Below, piece by piece: positions 1 to 10,109 of a stretch of 64,000 bases of DNA. This stretch comes from Deltaproteobacteria bacterium (GTDB taxonomy: Bacteria > Desulfobacterota > Syntrophia > Syntrophales > UBA8958): positions 1 through 64,000 of the forward strand of contig JAPLJZ010000245.1 of NCBI GenBank assembly GCA_026388335.1, in the 5' to 3' direction. How positions within the stretch are numbered: position 1 is the first letter of the stretch; every line of letters starts with the position of its first letter. Position numbers and translations under genes: made by a program. The notes under the pieces were generated by a model. It was not told where the DNA came from. It saw only the letters and a program-made list of their open reading frames with translations, and did not search any database.

Positions 1-34
1 CGCCCTCTTTGATGATAAATTCTACAGGTCGCAT
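1..34 (-). CDS. 5' end of a CDS continuing beyond the left edge (MRPVEFIIKEG...)
   Basis: Reverse complement reads GGGAGGTGAAT ATG CGACCTGTAGAATTTATCATCAAAGAGGGCG: a strong Shine-Dalgarno followed by an open frame to the window edge. Confidence 0.55.
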   Translation of the reverse strand, partial: MRPVEFIIKEG

Positions 35-66
35 ATTCACCTCCCAGGTGTTACTTTCTGGGACTG

Positions 67-95
67 TGAATATCGTAAATATCCTTTAATGTCAA
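67..95 (-). promoter_or_regulatory. possible sigma70-like promoter upstream of the truncated left-edge gene
   Basis: TTGACA, 17-nt spacer, TATTCA in the gap downstream of the GT2 gene. The -35 is perfect, the -10 is weak (3/6). Confidence 0.25.
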
Positions 96-120
96 CTAAT
101 TACATTAACTAAAGTGGCTT

Positions 121-852
121 TCATGCCACTAATTCAGGTAAAAGAAAAATGCCGTAAATGTGGTGATTATAATACCCGTAGAGGTTAACTGTACTTTCAG
201 AATATCGGATCGTTTTTAAAAAGATGTCTCTCAGGGATTTGGCGTAATTAGTCCCCATGTATTTGATAACAACATCTTCATTGATCTCTCTACGGATATT
301 ATCCCGCTTTAATTTTCGAATCCAATCCACGTCATGACCGGCTCTTTTATTTTCCAGGAACAGCCCTGTTTTTTCAAATACAACCTTTCTTACCAGTGAC
401 GAAGGTACTGTCGGACGTGTTTTATAATAACCGTATGTCTGTGCTATGGCCGATTTGTCCTGAAGAGACGTGCCGCTGAAGTGGCAGAGGCCGGAAACGA
501 CATCGCTATTGTTTGTCGTCATATAAGTCATCTGACGCGCAAGCCAGTAACAGTCAAAATACAAGTTGCAATCCATAAAAGCCAGCAGCTTGCAGGATGC
601 GTTTCTAATCCCGACATTCATGGATGATCCGGGGACATTTGTACCTTCATCGATATTGCGAACTGTCGGCTTATGGATTGCCAGATTTCTGTCAATCCAT
701 TTCTGTATAACCAAAAAGCTGTCATCGGTTGAACTGGAGTTTACAAACAGAATTTCTTTCGGAGGGAAGGTCTGAGCCGCCAGAAGATCGAGTGTCTTCT
801 CCAAGGTCGCCGACTCGTTATGATAGGAAATAATGACCGAAACTCCTTCCAT
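121..852 (-). CDS. family 2 glycosyltransferase
   Basis: N-terminal VSVIISYHNESATLEKTLDLLAAQ..EILFVNSSSTDDS and FMDCNLYFD, typical of GT-A/GT2. Confidence 0.85.
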   Translation of the reverse strand: MEGVSVIISYHNESATLEKTLDLLAAQTFPPKEILFVNSSSTDDSFLVIQKWIDRNLAIHKPTVRNIDEGTNVPGSSMNVGIRNASCKLLAFMDCNLYFDCYWLARQMTYMTTNNSDVVSGLCHFSGTSLQDKSAIAQTYGYYKTRPTVPSSLVRKVVFEKTGLFLENKRAGHDVDWIRKLKRDNIRREINEDVVIKYMGTNYAKSLRDIFLKTIRYSESTVNLYGYYNHHIYGIFLLPELVA

Positions 853-856
853 GGAA

Positions 857-1873
857 TTACAATCTGTCCTTGAAGTAGTTGCCGTACCATGCGATGGTTT
901 GTCTCAAACCCGTATCAAAATCTACAGAAGGCTTCCAATCGAAGAATCTATTCAGTTTCTCGTATCCCATATACTGAAAGTCAATTTCCCCCGTGGTCTG
1001 CCGATTTTCCCACATGCCTTCCATCTGTTTGTATTCGTTTTCAAGATTCATTATTTCAAATATCTTCCGGACAATGTCTTTTACCTGTTTCGGCTGATGT
1101 GTCCCTGCATTGAATATTTCTCCCCGTAGTTTGTTGTTTTGCGATATCTGTTCCGCAAACAGCATGTAAAGGTTAACAACATCATCTACGAAAATATAAT
1201 CCCGGACATTGAGGCCGTTTCCTCTTGGAATAAATTCGCCGAAACCCAGGGCAGCTCTTACAACATCGGGGATCAGAGCAGAAAAGTTGAGCTGTCCGGG
1301 ACCGTATATATTGCAGAAACGTGTTATGATAATCGGAAGAGAATAAAGGTCCGACGCATAAGTGCGGGCAATCATATCGGCGCATGCTTTTGACACGTCG
1401 TAAGGATAAACAGGTATGAGCGGATATTCTTCCAGATATGGAAGCTTGTCTTGTTCGTAACTGCCGTATGCCTTATCCGTTGAGGCAATGACAACGGCCT
1501 GAATCGCTTCACCGCTTTCACGAATGGCTTCCAATATGGCATATGTTCCCTTGATGTTGGTCTCCCACGTCAGATAAGGATAAGCTCGTGCAACGCCGAC
1601 CTCAACCTGCGCAGCCAGGTGGAAAACGCAGTCGATCCGCTCTTCAGCGATGATGCTTCTAATCAATTCCCTATCGGTCACATCCCCGTGGATGAGATTA
1701 ATTTTATCCGCCACTCCTTCATGAAACAAAAAAGTTTGTTTCTTCAGGTTCCGAATAATCCCGACAACATTTGCACCATTATCGTAACACGCCTTAGCGA
1801 GATTGCCGCCTATGAATCCATTAATTCCGGTAATTAAAACGTTCCTGTTGTTCCAACAGTTATTTTTAGTCAT
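857..1873 (-). CDS. extended SDR nucleotide-sugar epimerase/dehydratase (CDP-glucose or GDP-mannose 4,6-dehydratase-like)
   Basis: VLITGINGFIGGNLA Rossmann motif, STDKAYG, YPYDVSKA (YxxxK), RFCNIYGPGQ; next to a sugar-1-P nucleotidyltransferase. Confidence 0.85.
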   Translation of the reverse strand: MTKNNCWNNRNVLITGINGFIGGNLAKACYDNGANVVGIIRNLKKQTFLFHEGVADKINLIHGDVTDRELIRSIIAEERIDCVFHLAAQVEVGVARAYPYLTWETNIKGTYAILEAIRESGEAIQAVVIASTDKAYGSYEQDKLPYLEEYPLIPVYPYDVSKACADMIARTYASDLYSLPIIITRFCNIYGPGQLNFSALIPDVVRAALGFGEFIPRGNGLNVRDYIFVDDVVNLYMLFAEQISQNNKLRGEIFNAGTHQPKQVKDIVRKIFEIMNLENEYKQMEGMWENRQTTGEIDFQYMGYEKLNRFFDWKPSVDFDTGLRQTIAWYGNYFKDRL

Positions 1874-1879
1874 GTTATA

Positions 1880-2593
1880 CTACCTGTTCAATACACTGTT
1901 GAAGCTGGCAATATTATTTTCAGCATCTCGAAGTTCCGTTATGGTGTTCACGGTAATGTGAAGCCCCCGGTGTTTAAAACTGTACATTTCTCCCCTCGCA
2001 ATTCGCTCATTAAGAAAATCCACAAAGGACAAGCTGTCGTTGATATGGCGCACACATTCCTTGCTGAAATAGAAGTAGCCTATATTGATCCATTTATCAA
2101 GAACGGGTTTTTCCATAAAGGACATCACTTTTCCTGTTTCACCGATGTCGAGAATGCCGAAGGAACTCTGAAGCGGATAGGACGTCACAGTGAGGATACC
2201 GTCGTGGCTGTGGTGATAATCAATCATTTTGTTGAGATCTACATCGGCAAGGGTATCGCCATAGCACATAATAAAATCACCCGGTATGAATTCGGAGACA
2301 GCTTGTATCCTGGTTAAAATATCCACATCTCCCGAATCGATGATCTGAATTTCCAGATTCTTATGATTATTTTTAAAATATTCATAGATTTTATCGGATT
2401 TATATCCCGCAGCGATTATGAATTTTCTTAAACCATGCTTTTCAAAATACGTAACAAGATAGTTCAAAATGGGCGTTCCGTTTATCGGGACCAGAGGCTT
2501 GGGTATTCTACTTGTGAGAGGGCTTAGCCGTTCCCCTTTACCGCCACACAGGAGCAGCACTTTTATATGATTACTATCGTTATTCAAAGACAT
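1880..2593 (-). CDS. sugar-1-phosphate nucleotidyltransferase (glucose-1-phosphate cytidylyltransferase-like)
   Basis: VLLLCGGKGERLSPLTSRIPKPLVPINGTPIL signature; MCYGDTLADVDL. Confidence 0.85.
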   Translation of the reverse strand: MSLNNDSNHIKVLLLCGGKGERLSPLTSRIPKPLVPINGTPILNYLVTYFEKHGLRKFIIAAGYKSDKIYEYFKNNHKNLEIQIIDSGDVDILTRIQAVSEFIPGDFIMCYGDTLADVDLNKMIDYHHSHDGILTVTSYPLQSSFGILDIGETGKVMSFMEKPVLDKWINIGYFYFSKECVRHINDSLSFVDFLNERIARGEMYSFKHRGLHITVNTITELRDAENNIASFNSVLNR

Positions 2594-2608
2594 TAGACAC
2601 CCCTCTAA

Positions 2609-4177
2609 TTATTCCTTCTTTTTTATTATGAGTTCGCTTTTAAGAAGATCCGGATTCGCATCGGGGTGGAGGACTTCCCTGATTGTCGTTGGTGTCAGAC
2701 CGCTATTGAAAAGATAAATAACTTCCGGCTTCTGGAGCAAAACATGGAATGCGCTGTCAAAAGGGCTATGTCTGTCAATATTAATCCGTAACGTCAGTAC
2801 CGTGTCCGAGGAATGCTCACCATTGAATCGGTCTATGAAATTTTTTATTTTTGCTTCAGCGCTCCTTCTGTAATCAGGCCTGATTTTATCAATGTAACCA
2901 TTAGGCAAATGGTAAATCCCATTTTTTGCGGAATTCACAATAGTTTGATACGCATTGGAATGATTTGAATTTGAAAGACCATTTATTCCGCTTTTCAGTT
3001 CTTCATATCTCCCGGAGAGAAAAGGTAAATAAAGAAGATATGAAAATAACATGAATCCAACGGAGCCCGCAAAGATCATTATCGGAATTTTTGCTGTCGC
3101 GTGGAAGTTGCCGAAATATTCGAGGTAGGCTATGACGGCGCATACAATGATCAACGTCGACACCAGTCGATATCGACTGGTATAGAGGAAAATGTCTATC
3201 CCGTAACCGTTTCGAGATATGGTGATTGCTATGGATGAAATAATTAAAAAAATAGTGAAAAAATAAATTACGGGATTGACCCTGTAATACTTTTTATAAT
3301 GTAAGTAGCAGAACCATGACGCGATAATGATGCCTGCAATGATGGAAGGATACTCCAGACCGAAGCCTGCCGATGATCCGATCAGCCCAAAAAAATATTT
3401 TATCAAACTCAGGGACAAAATCCTGTCTGATGCTACGTGATTTATAGGCACCTGAGCGGTTTCAAAATTAAGAAAATAGGAAAAAATCATTAAGGCCGAA
3501 GAGAGAAGCCAGACGAACGCGAATTTATAGTTATGCTGGATTACCAGAAAAATAAATCCGATTGCATATACAAAGAGTCCGTTTGTAGATGTAAATGGTG
3601 TAATGACCGATACCAACAAGGCCAGTAGAAATGTAATTTTTGTCTGCATATTTAACAAGTAAATACATAAAAGTGAGAAACAGAAAACGTAAAAGTGATT
3701 TAACGCGACAATCGACCATGTGCTGGATTCCCAATACTGTATCTGGAAATATAAATACGGAATGGGCAGTAAGGCCATTAACTTGTATTTCTTTTCTATG
3801 ACAGACGATTTATATAGCAAGTAGAAGGTCAATAATAAAGCGGCATTGCCTACAATAGTAAGCCTAACGAAATTCAAGTTATTATTTATCAGATAATCGC
3901 CTAAGGCAATCATTTTCGCGAACGCTATTTTATACTCGGCCGTCTGCGAAAATAGCAAACTAAGGAATTCATTAATTGAATGAACATCATGATAATTGTT
4001 CATAAATCCGAGAAGCAAAGGATAATCATCATAATGAGGGATATTTATGGAAAAGCGAAGGATGGTAACAGAATAAATTATGATCGGAAGGAAAAAAATA
4101 ACGCCCATAGCCCCGCGGGCAAGGTATCCGCTTGCTCCCCATATATTATTTTTGAATGTTTCGTAATTTAATTGCAT
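2609..4177 (-). CDS. polytopic membrane protein, possible glycosyltransferase or polymerase
   Basis: 522 aa with many hydrophobic segments over the first ~400 residues, hydrophilic C-terminus; family not identified. Confidence 0.6.
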   Translation of the reverse strand: MQLNYETFKNNIWGASGYLARGAMGVIFFLPIIIYSVTILRFSINIPHYDDYPLLLGFMNNYHDVHSINEFLSLLFSQTAEYKIAFAKMIALGDYLINNNLNFVRLTIVGNAALLLTFYLLYKSSVIEKKYKLMALLPIPYLYFQIQYWESSTWSIVALNHFYVFCFSLLCIYLLNMQTKITFLLALLVSVITPFTSTNGLFVYAIGFIFLVIQHNYKFAFVWLLSSALMIFSYFLNFETAQVPINHVASDRILSLSLIKYFFGLIGSSAGFGLEYPSIIAGIIIASWFCYLHYKKYYRVNPVIYFFTIFLIISSIAITISRNGYGIDIFLYTSRYRLVSTLIIVCAVIAYLEYFGNFHATAKIPIMIFAGSVGFMLFSYLLYLPFLSGRYEELKSGINGLSNSNHSNAYQTIVNSAKNGIYHLPNGYIDKIRPDYRRSAEAKIKNFIDRFNGEHSSDTVLTLRINIDRHSPFDSAFHVLLQKPEVIYLFNSGLTPTTIREVLHPDANPDLLKSELIIKKKE

Positions 4178-4217
4178 CTTAGATCGCTTATTAATATCTT
4201 ATGATTGTTACTTATCT

Positions 4218-4847
4218 TCATATTGAATCATTCTTTTTGATTAGACACATGGTAAGCATTTGCCATCCGATAACGCCGGATATTCTCAGTGGGTAAATAT
4301 ACTCCTTTTCCAAAAGAAAAAACGGCGCCAGCAATTTCGAATATTCTTCATATGTCCTGAAATAATCCCCTCTGTCAAGCCGCTCCAGCATGTGACGGAT
4401 AATTTTACTGCGAGGCGCTGTCAGTGGCTCTGATATGACAATACGTCCCTCAGTTTTCATATTATGCGAAGATAGGCTGGCAAACAGAGATTCAATATCC
4501 TTGTCCTGCATATGATGCAGCAAGGAATTGATTAGTACCAAATCGAATGAATTCGGTGGCAAATCGGATTTGGTGATATCCTGGACGAAAAAATCCCGCT
4601 GAGGATAGGTCGCTTTGGCATGTGCAATATATCGTTCATTAATGTCAACACCCGTATACCTGCAGTCTTTGAACAATCGTGTGTTTGTCCCGGGACCGCA
4701 GCCGATATCAAGAACGGATAAATTTAAATGAACCGGCATCACCTTTCTTATTGCGCGAATCTTTTGGCCATTGAGCAAGCTGGACCATAATGAATAGCAG
4801 ATTGGGGCTTCAAGTATTCTGTCTTTCCATGAAAATAACGAATCCAT
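4218..4847 (-). CDS. class I SAM-dependent methyltransferase
   Basis: LSVLDIGCGPGTNTRLF motif I; FDLVLINSLLHHM. Confidence 0.85.
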   Translation of the reverse strand: MDSLFSWKDRILEAPICYSLWSSLLNGQKIRAIRKVMPVHLNLSVLDIGCGPGTNTRLFKDCRYTGVDINERYIAHAKATYPQRDFFVQDITKSDLPPNSFDLVLINSLLHHMQDKDIESLFASLSSHNMKTEGRIVISEPLTAPRSKIIRHMLERLDRGDYFRTYEEYSKLLAPFFLLEKEYIYPLRISGVIGWQMLTMCLIKKNDSI

Positions 4848-4850
4848 TAA

Positions 4851-5651
4851 TTATATTAATCTTTTTTCAACAACACTGCCAAGGTGGCAACCTTGCAGTT
4901 CCTGTTTTTTTGTTACTAATGCAATCAAGGTACTTCCGAACGGAATGCGAAAATATGGTTCCATGATCATTTCTATTCTATTCAATTCGAGCAATACCCT
5001 ATTCAGTAACGGGTGTACGGGTGGAAACTCGCAATTATCTTTGTCGAAACGCTTCTTCAGGAAGATTCTCGTAAAGAAAATTGGTAACGAAAGATAGCTT
5101 AAAAAGTAATTCATATATACTATTTTCCCGCCTGTGCTGTCGATAAGATCAAAGAGCCCCTTCCTTGAATATCTTCTGTGATGATTGAGCGCAGTATCCC
5201 AACTGGAAAAAAGGAATGGATGGGCCGGAACAGAAATCACTAAGTAGGCATTTGTTTCCAATGACAATAAAAGATTCCCTAAAAATGAGACATCATCTTC
5301 AATATGCTCCAAGACATCCATAAGGAAAACCAGATCCCTGGTTCGGACAACCGAAAAATCGCCCGGATCCATATGCATATAAAATCCGCCATGTAATCCT
5401 GCATAATGAATCGCCTGCTTCGAGGCATCGACTCCGAGACAGCTCTTGAATTTAAGCCGTTTGTTCAGTTCGAATAAAAAGCCGCCCGTGCCGCATCCGT
5501 AATCTAGAACACTTAAATTGGACGTAACCGGAAAATGCCTGCGTATAACCTTCTCGGCAAAGTTGATCCTTGTCACGTGCCACCAGTAAGATCCTTCAAG
5601 ATCAGAGAGGCTTTTATAGTGAACATCAGGAAGGTAGTCTTTCATGGCCAT
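4851..5651 (-). CDS. class I SAM-dependent methyltransferase
   Basis: LSVLDYGCGTGGFLFEL; DLVFLMDVLEHIEDD. Confidence 0.85.
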   Translation of the reverse strand: MAMKDYLPDVHYKSLSDLEGSYWWHVTRINFAEKVIRRHFPVTSNLSVLDYGCGTGGFLFELNKRLKFKSCLGVDASKQAIHYAGLHGGFYMHMDPGDFSVVRTRDLVFLMDVLEHIEDDVSFLGNLLLSLETNAYLVISVPAHPFLFSSWDTALNHHRRYSRKGLFDLIDSTGGKIVYMNYFLSYLSLPIFFTRIFLKKRFDKDNCEFPPVHPLLNRVLLELNRIEMIMEPYFRIPFGSTLIALVTKKQELQGCHLGSVVEKRLI

Positions 5652-5719
5652 TCAAAAGGAGAGACGCTTACTTTTATGATAGTCCAGTGCATGTTGAAGG
5701 CGCGCATGTCTTCCGAAAT

Positions 5720-7276
5720 CTAACTACTTTCGCCGAGTTTTATGTTCTTGCTCAAAAATATCCTGCTTCTCCTGTAAACAACGTCTGTGATAAATTTCGC
5801 GTAACGTGTTTCTTCCTTTTTGAAAAAGAGGGCATTCAGAATGTTCTTGATGGTTTTTATCGGGAAAAAGAGGAAAGAGGTGAAATAGAAATTTACTAAT
5901 AATCTTAGTTGCCATCGGTAAATCTCTTCTGGAGACAAATCTCGCGCGAAAGAATAGTTTCCCTTCAGGTAAAAGTTCATTGTACTCAGTAGATAGTCGT
6001 TGTTTAATTCAATTATTCCAGAGTTCATCAGTTCATCAAAGAGTTCACTGCCCGGATACGGCACAAACTGGGAGACTCCAATGTCCGTAACTCCGAGACG
6101 GGCCAAATTTCTTACATACTTCAAAGTCAATTTAAGCGTTTCTGCTGATTCAGAAGGAAAACCGACGACAATAAAGCATGAGAGGTTGATTTTGTTTGCC
6201 ACTGCAATTTTAATGGCTCTTTCCATATGATCGAGATTGACCTGTTTTTTGACCGATTTCAGTATTTCCGGCGAGGCGGATTCCGGGGCAAACGCGATGT
6301 TTCTACAGCCGGACTTGTGCGTTGCCTTAGCTACTTCATCATCGAAGCTTTCGATACGTGTTCCGCTTGGGAGTTGCCAAGTGATCTTCAATCCCTGCCT
6401 GACGATTTCCTGCGCCAGGATCATCACCTTTTTCTTGTCGACAAAGGCCGTCAGATCCTGGAAATTGAAGTTTTCTATCCTGTATTTATCGATATAATTT
6501 TTCATTTCAGAGACGACATCATATGGATTTCTTGCACTGAACTTAGCATCCCACATCCTGCGGTTACTGCAAAAGGTACACTTGAAAGGACATCCACGAC
6601 TCGAAATGATTGGCATAGAGCGACCGCGGTTAACCCCATTTTGGAGATCCGCATCGATATAGTTTTCTATGGGGATGCTCGACCAGTCTGGCCACGGTAT
6701 CGAATCGAGGTCTTTGATACGATCTTCCCTCGGATTAACCGTAATGCTGTTTGTGATCCCGTCCTGAAAAGCGACACCTCTGATTCCCGATAATGATTCA
6801 CCCTGCCGGACGGCATTGATCAAAGCAGGAAAGATTCTCTCGCCTTCTCCCATAACAACGGCATTCAGAGCGCTGTCCAGCAGGGAAAACTCCGGCAGGG
6901 CTGTCACCTGTTCGCCGCCGGCAACCATGAAGACTAAGGGAAAGTTCATTCGGATGCGTTTTGTCAGTTCCGAGATAATTGGCCACTGGACTCCGAACAT
7001 GCAACTAATGCCGATAACATCCGTGTCCATTGGGATTCTGCTTAAAGCCTCTTCAATAGTCAAACCTTGTACAAAAAGGTCGGTTCTTTTTTCGTAGGGA
7101 TAAACTTGATTAAGGGCCTCCCCCGCCATGTCAATGACCTTGTACCTATATCCACTTTTATTTAGGACGGCAGCGATATAAGCAAGACCTATGGGAGGAT
7201 TGGGGGAATTCAGTCCAAGGCTCTTGATTGCCTTTATGCCCGGCGGATTGATTAGAGTGATTGTTTTAATGGACAT
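5720..7276 (-). CDS. B12-binding-domain radical SAM protein
   Basis: N-terminal cobalamin-type domain (LINPPGIKAI..PNPPIGLAYIAAVLNKSGY) and SSRGCPFKCTFCSNR (CxxxCxxC). Confidence 0.85.
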   Translation of the reverse strand: MSIKTITLINPPGIKAIKSLGLNSPNPPIGLAYIAAVLNKSGYRYKVIDMAGEALNQVYPYEKRTDLFVQGLTIEEALSRIPMDTDVIGISCMFGVQWPIISELTKRIRMNFPLVFMVAGGEQVTALPEFSLLDSALNAVVMGEGERIFPALINAVRQGESLSGIRGVAFQDGITNSITVNPREDRIKDLDSIPWPDWSSIPIENYIDADLQNGVNRGRSMPIISSRGCPFKCTFCSNRRMWDAKFSARNPYDVVSEMKNYIDKYRIENFNFQDLTAFVDKKKVMILAQEIVRQGLKITWQLPSGTRIESFDDEVAKATHKSGCRNIAFAPESASPEILKSVKKQVNLDHMERAIKIAVANKINLSCFIVVGFPSESAETLKLTLKYVRNLARLGVTDIGVSQFVPYPGSELFDELMNSGIIELNNDYLLSTMNFYLKGNYSFARDLSPEEIYRWQLRLLVNFYFTSFLFFPIKTIKNILNALFFKKEETRYAKFITDVVYRRSRIFLSKNIKLGESS

Positions 7277-7310
7277 TGCTGTTAAGAATACTATTTCCTT
7301 GATGTTTAAT

Positions 7311-8282
7311 TCAGGATTCGTTGATCGTCTTATCGATTTGTCCAGGGTTTCTCAAAACCTTTTCTACGATATAATAGGGACGATTGCGAACTTCATCGAA
7401 GATGCGGGCAATATACTCACCGAGGATGCCCATGAAGGTGATTTGAATTCCAAGCAGGAATAAAAATGCCAAGATCACGGATGTCCATCCTGGCAAATCA
7501 TGGTAGAAAGGAATATATGATTTGAATAGCTTCATGGTAACCAGGATGATCGACATGATTACTATCGTTGCAAGAATGAACATTCCTGAATAAGTTAACA
7601 GCCTAATTGGAAGAAAAGAGAAAGAAAAAAAAGCGTTAAATGCGTAATTCATTAATTTGCGAAAGGATTGCCTCGGTTTGCCGGCAAATCTTTTTTCACG
7701 GTTATAGGATACGGATACCTGCTTGAAACCCAACATATATCTTAATCCGACATAATACTTGTTTCTTTCTTTGAGCTGTATCAATTCGCGGATTACCTTT
7801 TCATCCATGAGAGAGAACATCCCCGCCTGCTTTTCAACCGAAATATCCGAGATAGTCTGTAAAATACTGTAGAAAATGGAAAAGAGAAATTTCTTAAATA
7901 TACTCTCCTGTCTCGTTTCTTTTAATGCATAAACAACATCAAACCCCTCTTCCCATTTCTGCAAAAACACGCTTATCATTTCAGGTGGATCTTCGAGGTC
8001 CCCGTCCATGAGGATAACAGCGTTTCCTGTTACATGATCCAACCCGGCATTATAGGCATTTTGATGACCCCAATTTCGTGAAAGCTTGAGAATGATCAGC
8101 CGTGAATCTGATCTCTGAATCTGGAGAAGATTGCAAAGTGTGCTGTCTGTGCTCCCATCGTCGACCAGAATAAATTCAAATTGATACGGAAGAGCGGACG
8201 TCGCTTTTTGAAGTCGACCTATCAACTCAGATACAATCGCTTCCTCATTATACACTGGTATGACGATGCTGACCTTTTTCAT
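7311..8282 (-). CDS. family 2 glycosyltransferase with C-terminal TM helices (DPM1/ArnC-like)
   Basis: MKKVSIVIPVYNEEAIVSELI..LVDDGSTDST..MDGDLEDPPE plus C-terminal hydrophobic segments. Start placed at M29 of the ORF-track protein, which has a spurious N-terminal extension. Confidence 0.88.
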   Translation of the reverse strand: MKKVSIVIPVYNEEAIVSELIGRLQKATSALPYQFEFILVDDGSTDSTLCNLLQIQRSDSRLIILKLSRNWGHQNAYNAGLDHVTGNAVILMDGDLEDPPEMISVFLQKWEEGFDVVYALKETRQESIFKKFLFSIFYSILQTISDISVEKQAGMFSLMDEKVIRELIQLKERNKYYVGLRYMLGFKQVSVSYNREKRFAGKPRQSFRKLMNYAFNAFFSFSFLPIRLLTYSGMFILATIVIMSIILVTMKLFKSYIPFYHDLPGWTSVILAFLFLLGIQITFMGILGEYIARIFDEVRNRPYYIVEKVLRNPGQIDKTINES

Positions 8283-8307
8283 TTGCAACCTCTTCAGGAG
8301 AACTTGC

Positions 8308-9093
8308 TTAGCTGCATCGCTGCATCGACAGGTATTGCCGCCAACGATACCAGTCCCAGTCTCCATGTAATTTTTGTCTGAAGATCCGGATGGAGTCTTC
8401 AGACAAAATGCACGTTCGAAACAGCATTAGTAAATCAGACGACGAATTATTGATATCACAATAACTCGATGCCCCAAGCCTGAAGCCGGCATTTTCCGCA
8501 GCATCTCTGACACGTTTGTTGCTGCATCCATGAGGGTAAGAGATCATCGTTATTTCTTTACCCGTTAAATCCTCGAGATAGTGTTTGCTCGATTCAAGCT
8601 CGTTCTGCAATTCTCTGTCATCGCATTCAGTAAGAGGTCGATGAGTAACACCGTGAGAACCGATTGACACCAAGGAATTCGCTGATAATGCACGGAGTTC
8701 AGTTTCGTTTAGAAAAGGGAAAGAACCCCCGCGTATATAAGATGTTGTGGCAAATACAGTGAAAGGTATTTTATATTTATCCAAGATCGGCGCCGCGACT
8801 GACAGATTATCTCTATAACCATCATCGAAAGTGATAACAACGCCTTCCATCTTCCTCATGGAAATAACATCATTTAAAGGGATGGTTACAGAGGTATCGC
8901 GACATGACAGTTCTGTCATATGTTTTTCAAACAGCCGGGAAGAGAGACAGAAGAGATTTTCATGAGCATCATTTGTCTGAGTTCCGATTGCATGATAAAG
9001 AAGAATTCGTAGTCCTTTGCGTGGCTTTGAATATCGACGCGCAATTGCAGAGATTTCGGATATCCCGCACGTGATCATTTGCCGCCAATTCAT
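8308..9093 (-). CDS. polysaccharide deacetylase (NodB/CE4-like)
   Basis: EGVVITFDDGYRDNL, IGSHGVTHRPLT, MISYPHG. Likely start MNWRQM at 9093, overlapping the stop of the FemAB-like gene. Confidence 0.88.
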   Translation of the reverse strand: MNWRQMITCGISEISAIARRYSKPRKGLRILLYHAIGTQTNDAHENLFCLSSRLFEKHMTELSCRDTSVTIPLNDVISMRKMEGVVITFDDGYRDNLSVAAPILDKYKIPFTVFATTSYIRGGSFPFLNETELRALSANSLVSIGSHGVTHRPLTECDDRELQNELESSKHYLEDLTGKEITMISYPHGCSNKRVRDAAENAGFRLGASSYCDINNSSSDLLMLFRTCILSEDSIRIFRQKLHGDWDWYRWRQYLSMQRCS

Positions 9094-10109
9094 ACCCTTC
9101 CTGCTTTGTAACGGATTGCACAATTTGCAGCAAAACGCATTGTTGCGGAAGTTGCCCACTCCCACTCACCGAGATATTCGACTTCTCTGGCTCCCGTGCC
9201 TTTCTTAAAATGATAGACACCTTCGTTCGTGTGCGGGTCAATACCACCCATATCATATAAGGCGACGCCAGCGTTGCTGCAATGCTCAATCAACTTCCAG
9301 AACAAGAGATACGAAGCGTAGAGATTGCGCCCCTTGACCGTGGTAGCGGCAAACAAGTCCCAAGCCTTTTTTCCGATGAGGGCACATCCCCTGAAAGCGA
9401 TAAGATCTCCCACTTCATCAGTACAGCAATAAAGAACTATTTTATCACCGAAGATTTCAAAGATTTTATCAAGTTCACTTCGTGAATATTGCTCCGATAT
9501 GACCTTATATTCCTGTAGTTCGTCGTAAATAGCTATCATTGCATCGATATTGGGAGGTAACCAGCGCGTGATGGATAAATTTAATTTCTGAGAACGCCGC
9601 AGATTATGCCGCCAATTACCGCTGCAAGATTTGAGGCGACTCTGTTCGTCTTCTTCGCACTGGTACAACATGCTCATGCCGCTGAGCATAGGTTGGCACG
9701 TTCTACTCCATCCCTGTGATTTAAGTGCCAGGGCATCTGCCGCACGATAGGAACGGGTTGGAGTGATTCGACAATATAGCCTTTTTATGCCTGTTGTTTT
9801 TGCAATCGTTTGTTGTAACTCCCGGTTCCACACAGAAATGTCACCGACCGGTCCACCGGGAACCCACAAGATGCCAAAACCTCCGGGATATTTGCGCAAC
9901 AGACCCTGCATCATGGCCATTATCTCGCCAGTATCAGTAAAGGCAGCCCATCGACAAGGCCGCCAGCCGAAGCAACCCCGGTAATCGCCCCAAGAGAGAG
10001 TCTGTAAGTATGAAGAATCTTCAAAGCGGATCAGATTGGCATCCCAGTCTGCAAGATCCTTTTCGGAAGAAAGTAGCGTCCACTTTACCATAAAAAAGGG
10101 ATCATCCAC
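9090..10109 (-). CDS. FemAB/GNAT-like aminoacyl- or acyltransferase
   Basis: Double-GNAT-type pattern with YLQTLSWGDYRG..GWRP, DLFAATTVKGRNLYASYLLFWKLIEH, YDMGGIDPHTNEGVYHFKKGTGA. Confidence 0.7.
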   Translation of the reverse strand: MDDPFFMVKWTLLSSEKDLADWDANLIRFEDSSYLQTLSWGDYRGCFGWRPCRWAAFTDTGEIMAMMQGLLRKYPGGFGILWVPGGPVGDISVWNRELQQTIAKTTGIKRLYCRITPTRSYRAADALALKSQGWSRTCQPMLSGMSMLYQCEEDEQSRLKSCSGNWRHNLRRSQKLNLSITRWLPPNIDAMIAIYDELQEYKVISEQYSRSELDKIFEIFGDKIVLYCCTDEVGDLIAFRGCALIGKKAWDLFAATTVKGRNLYASYLLFWKLIEHCSNAGVALYDMGGIDPHTNEGVYHFKKGTGAREVEYLGEWEWATSATMRFAANCAIRYKAGRV

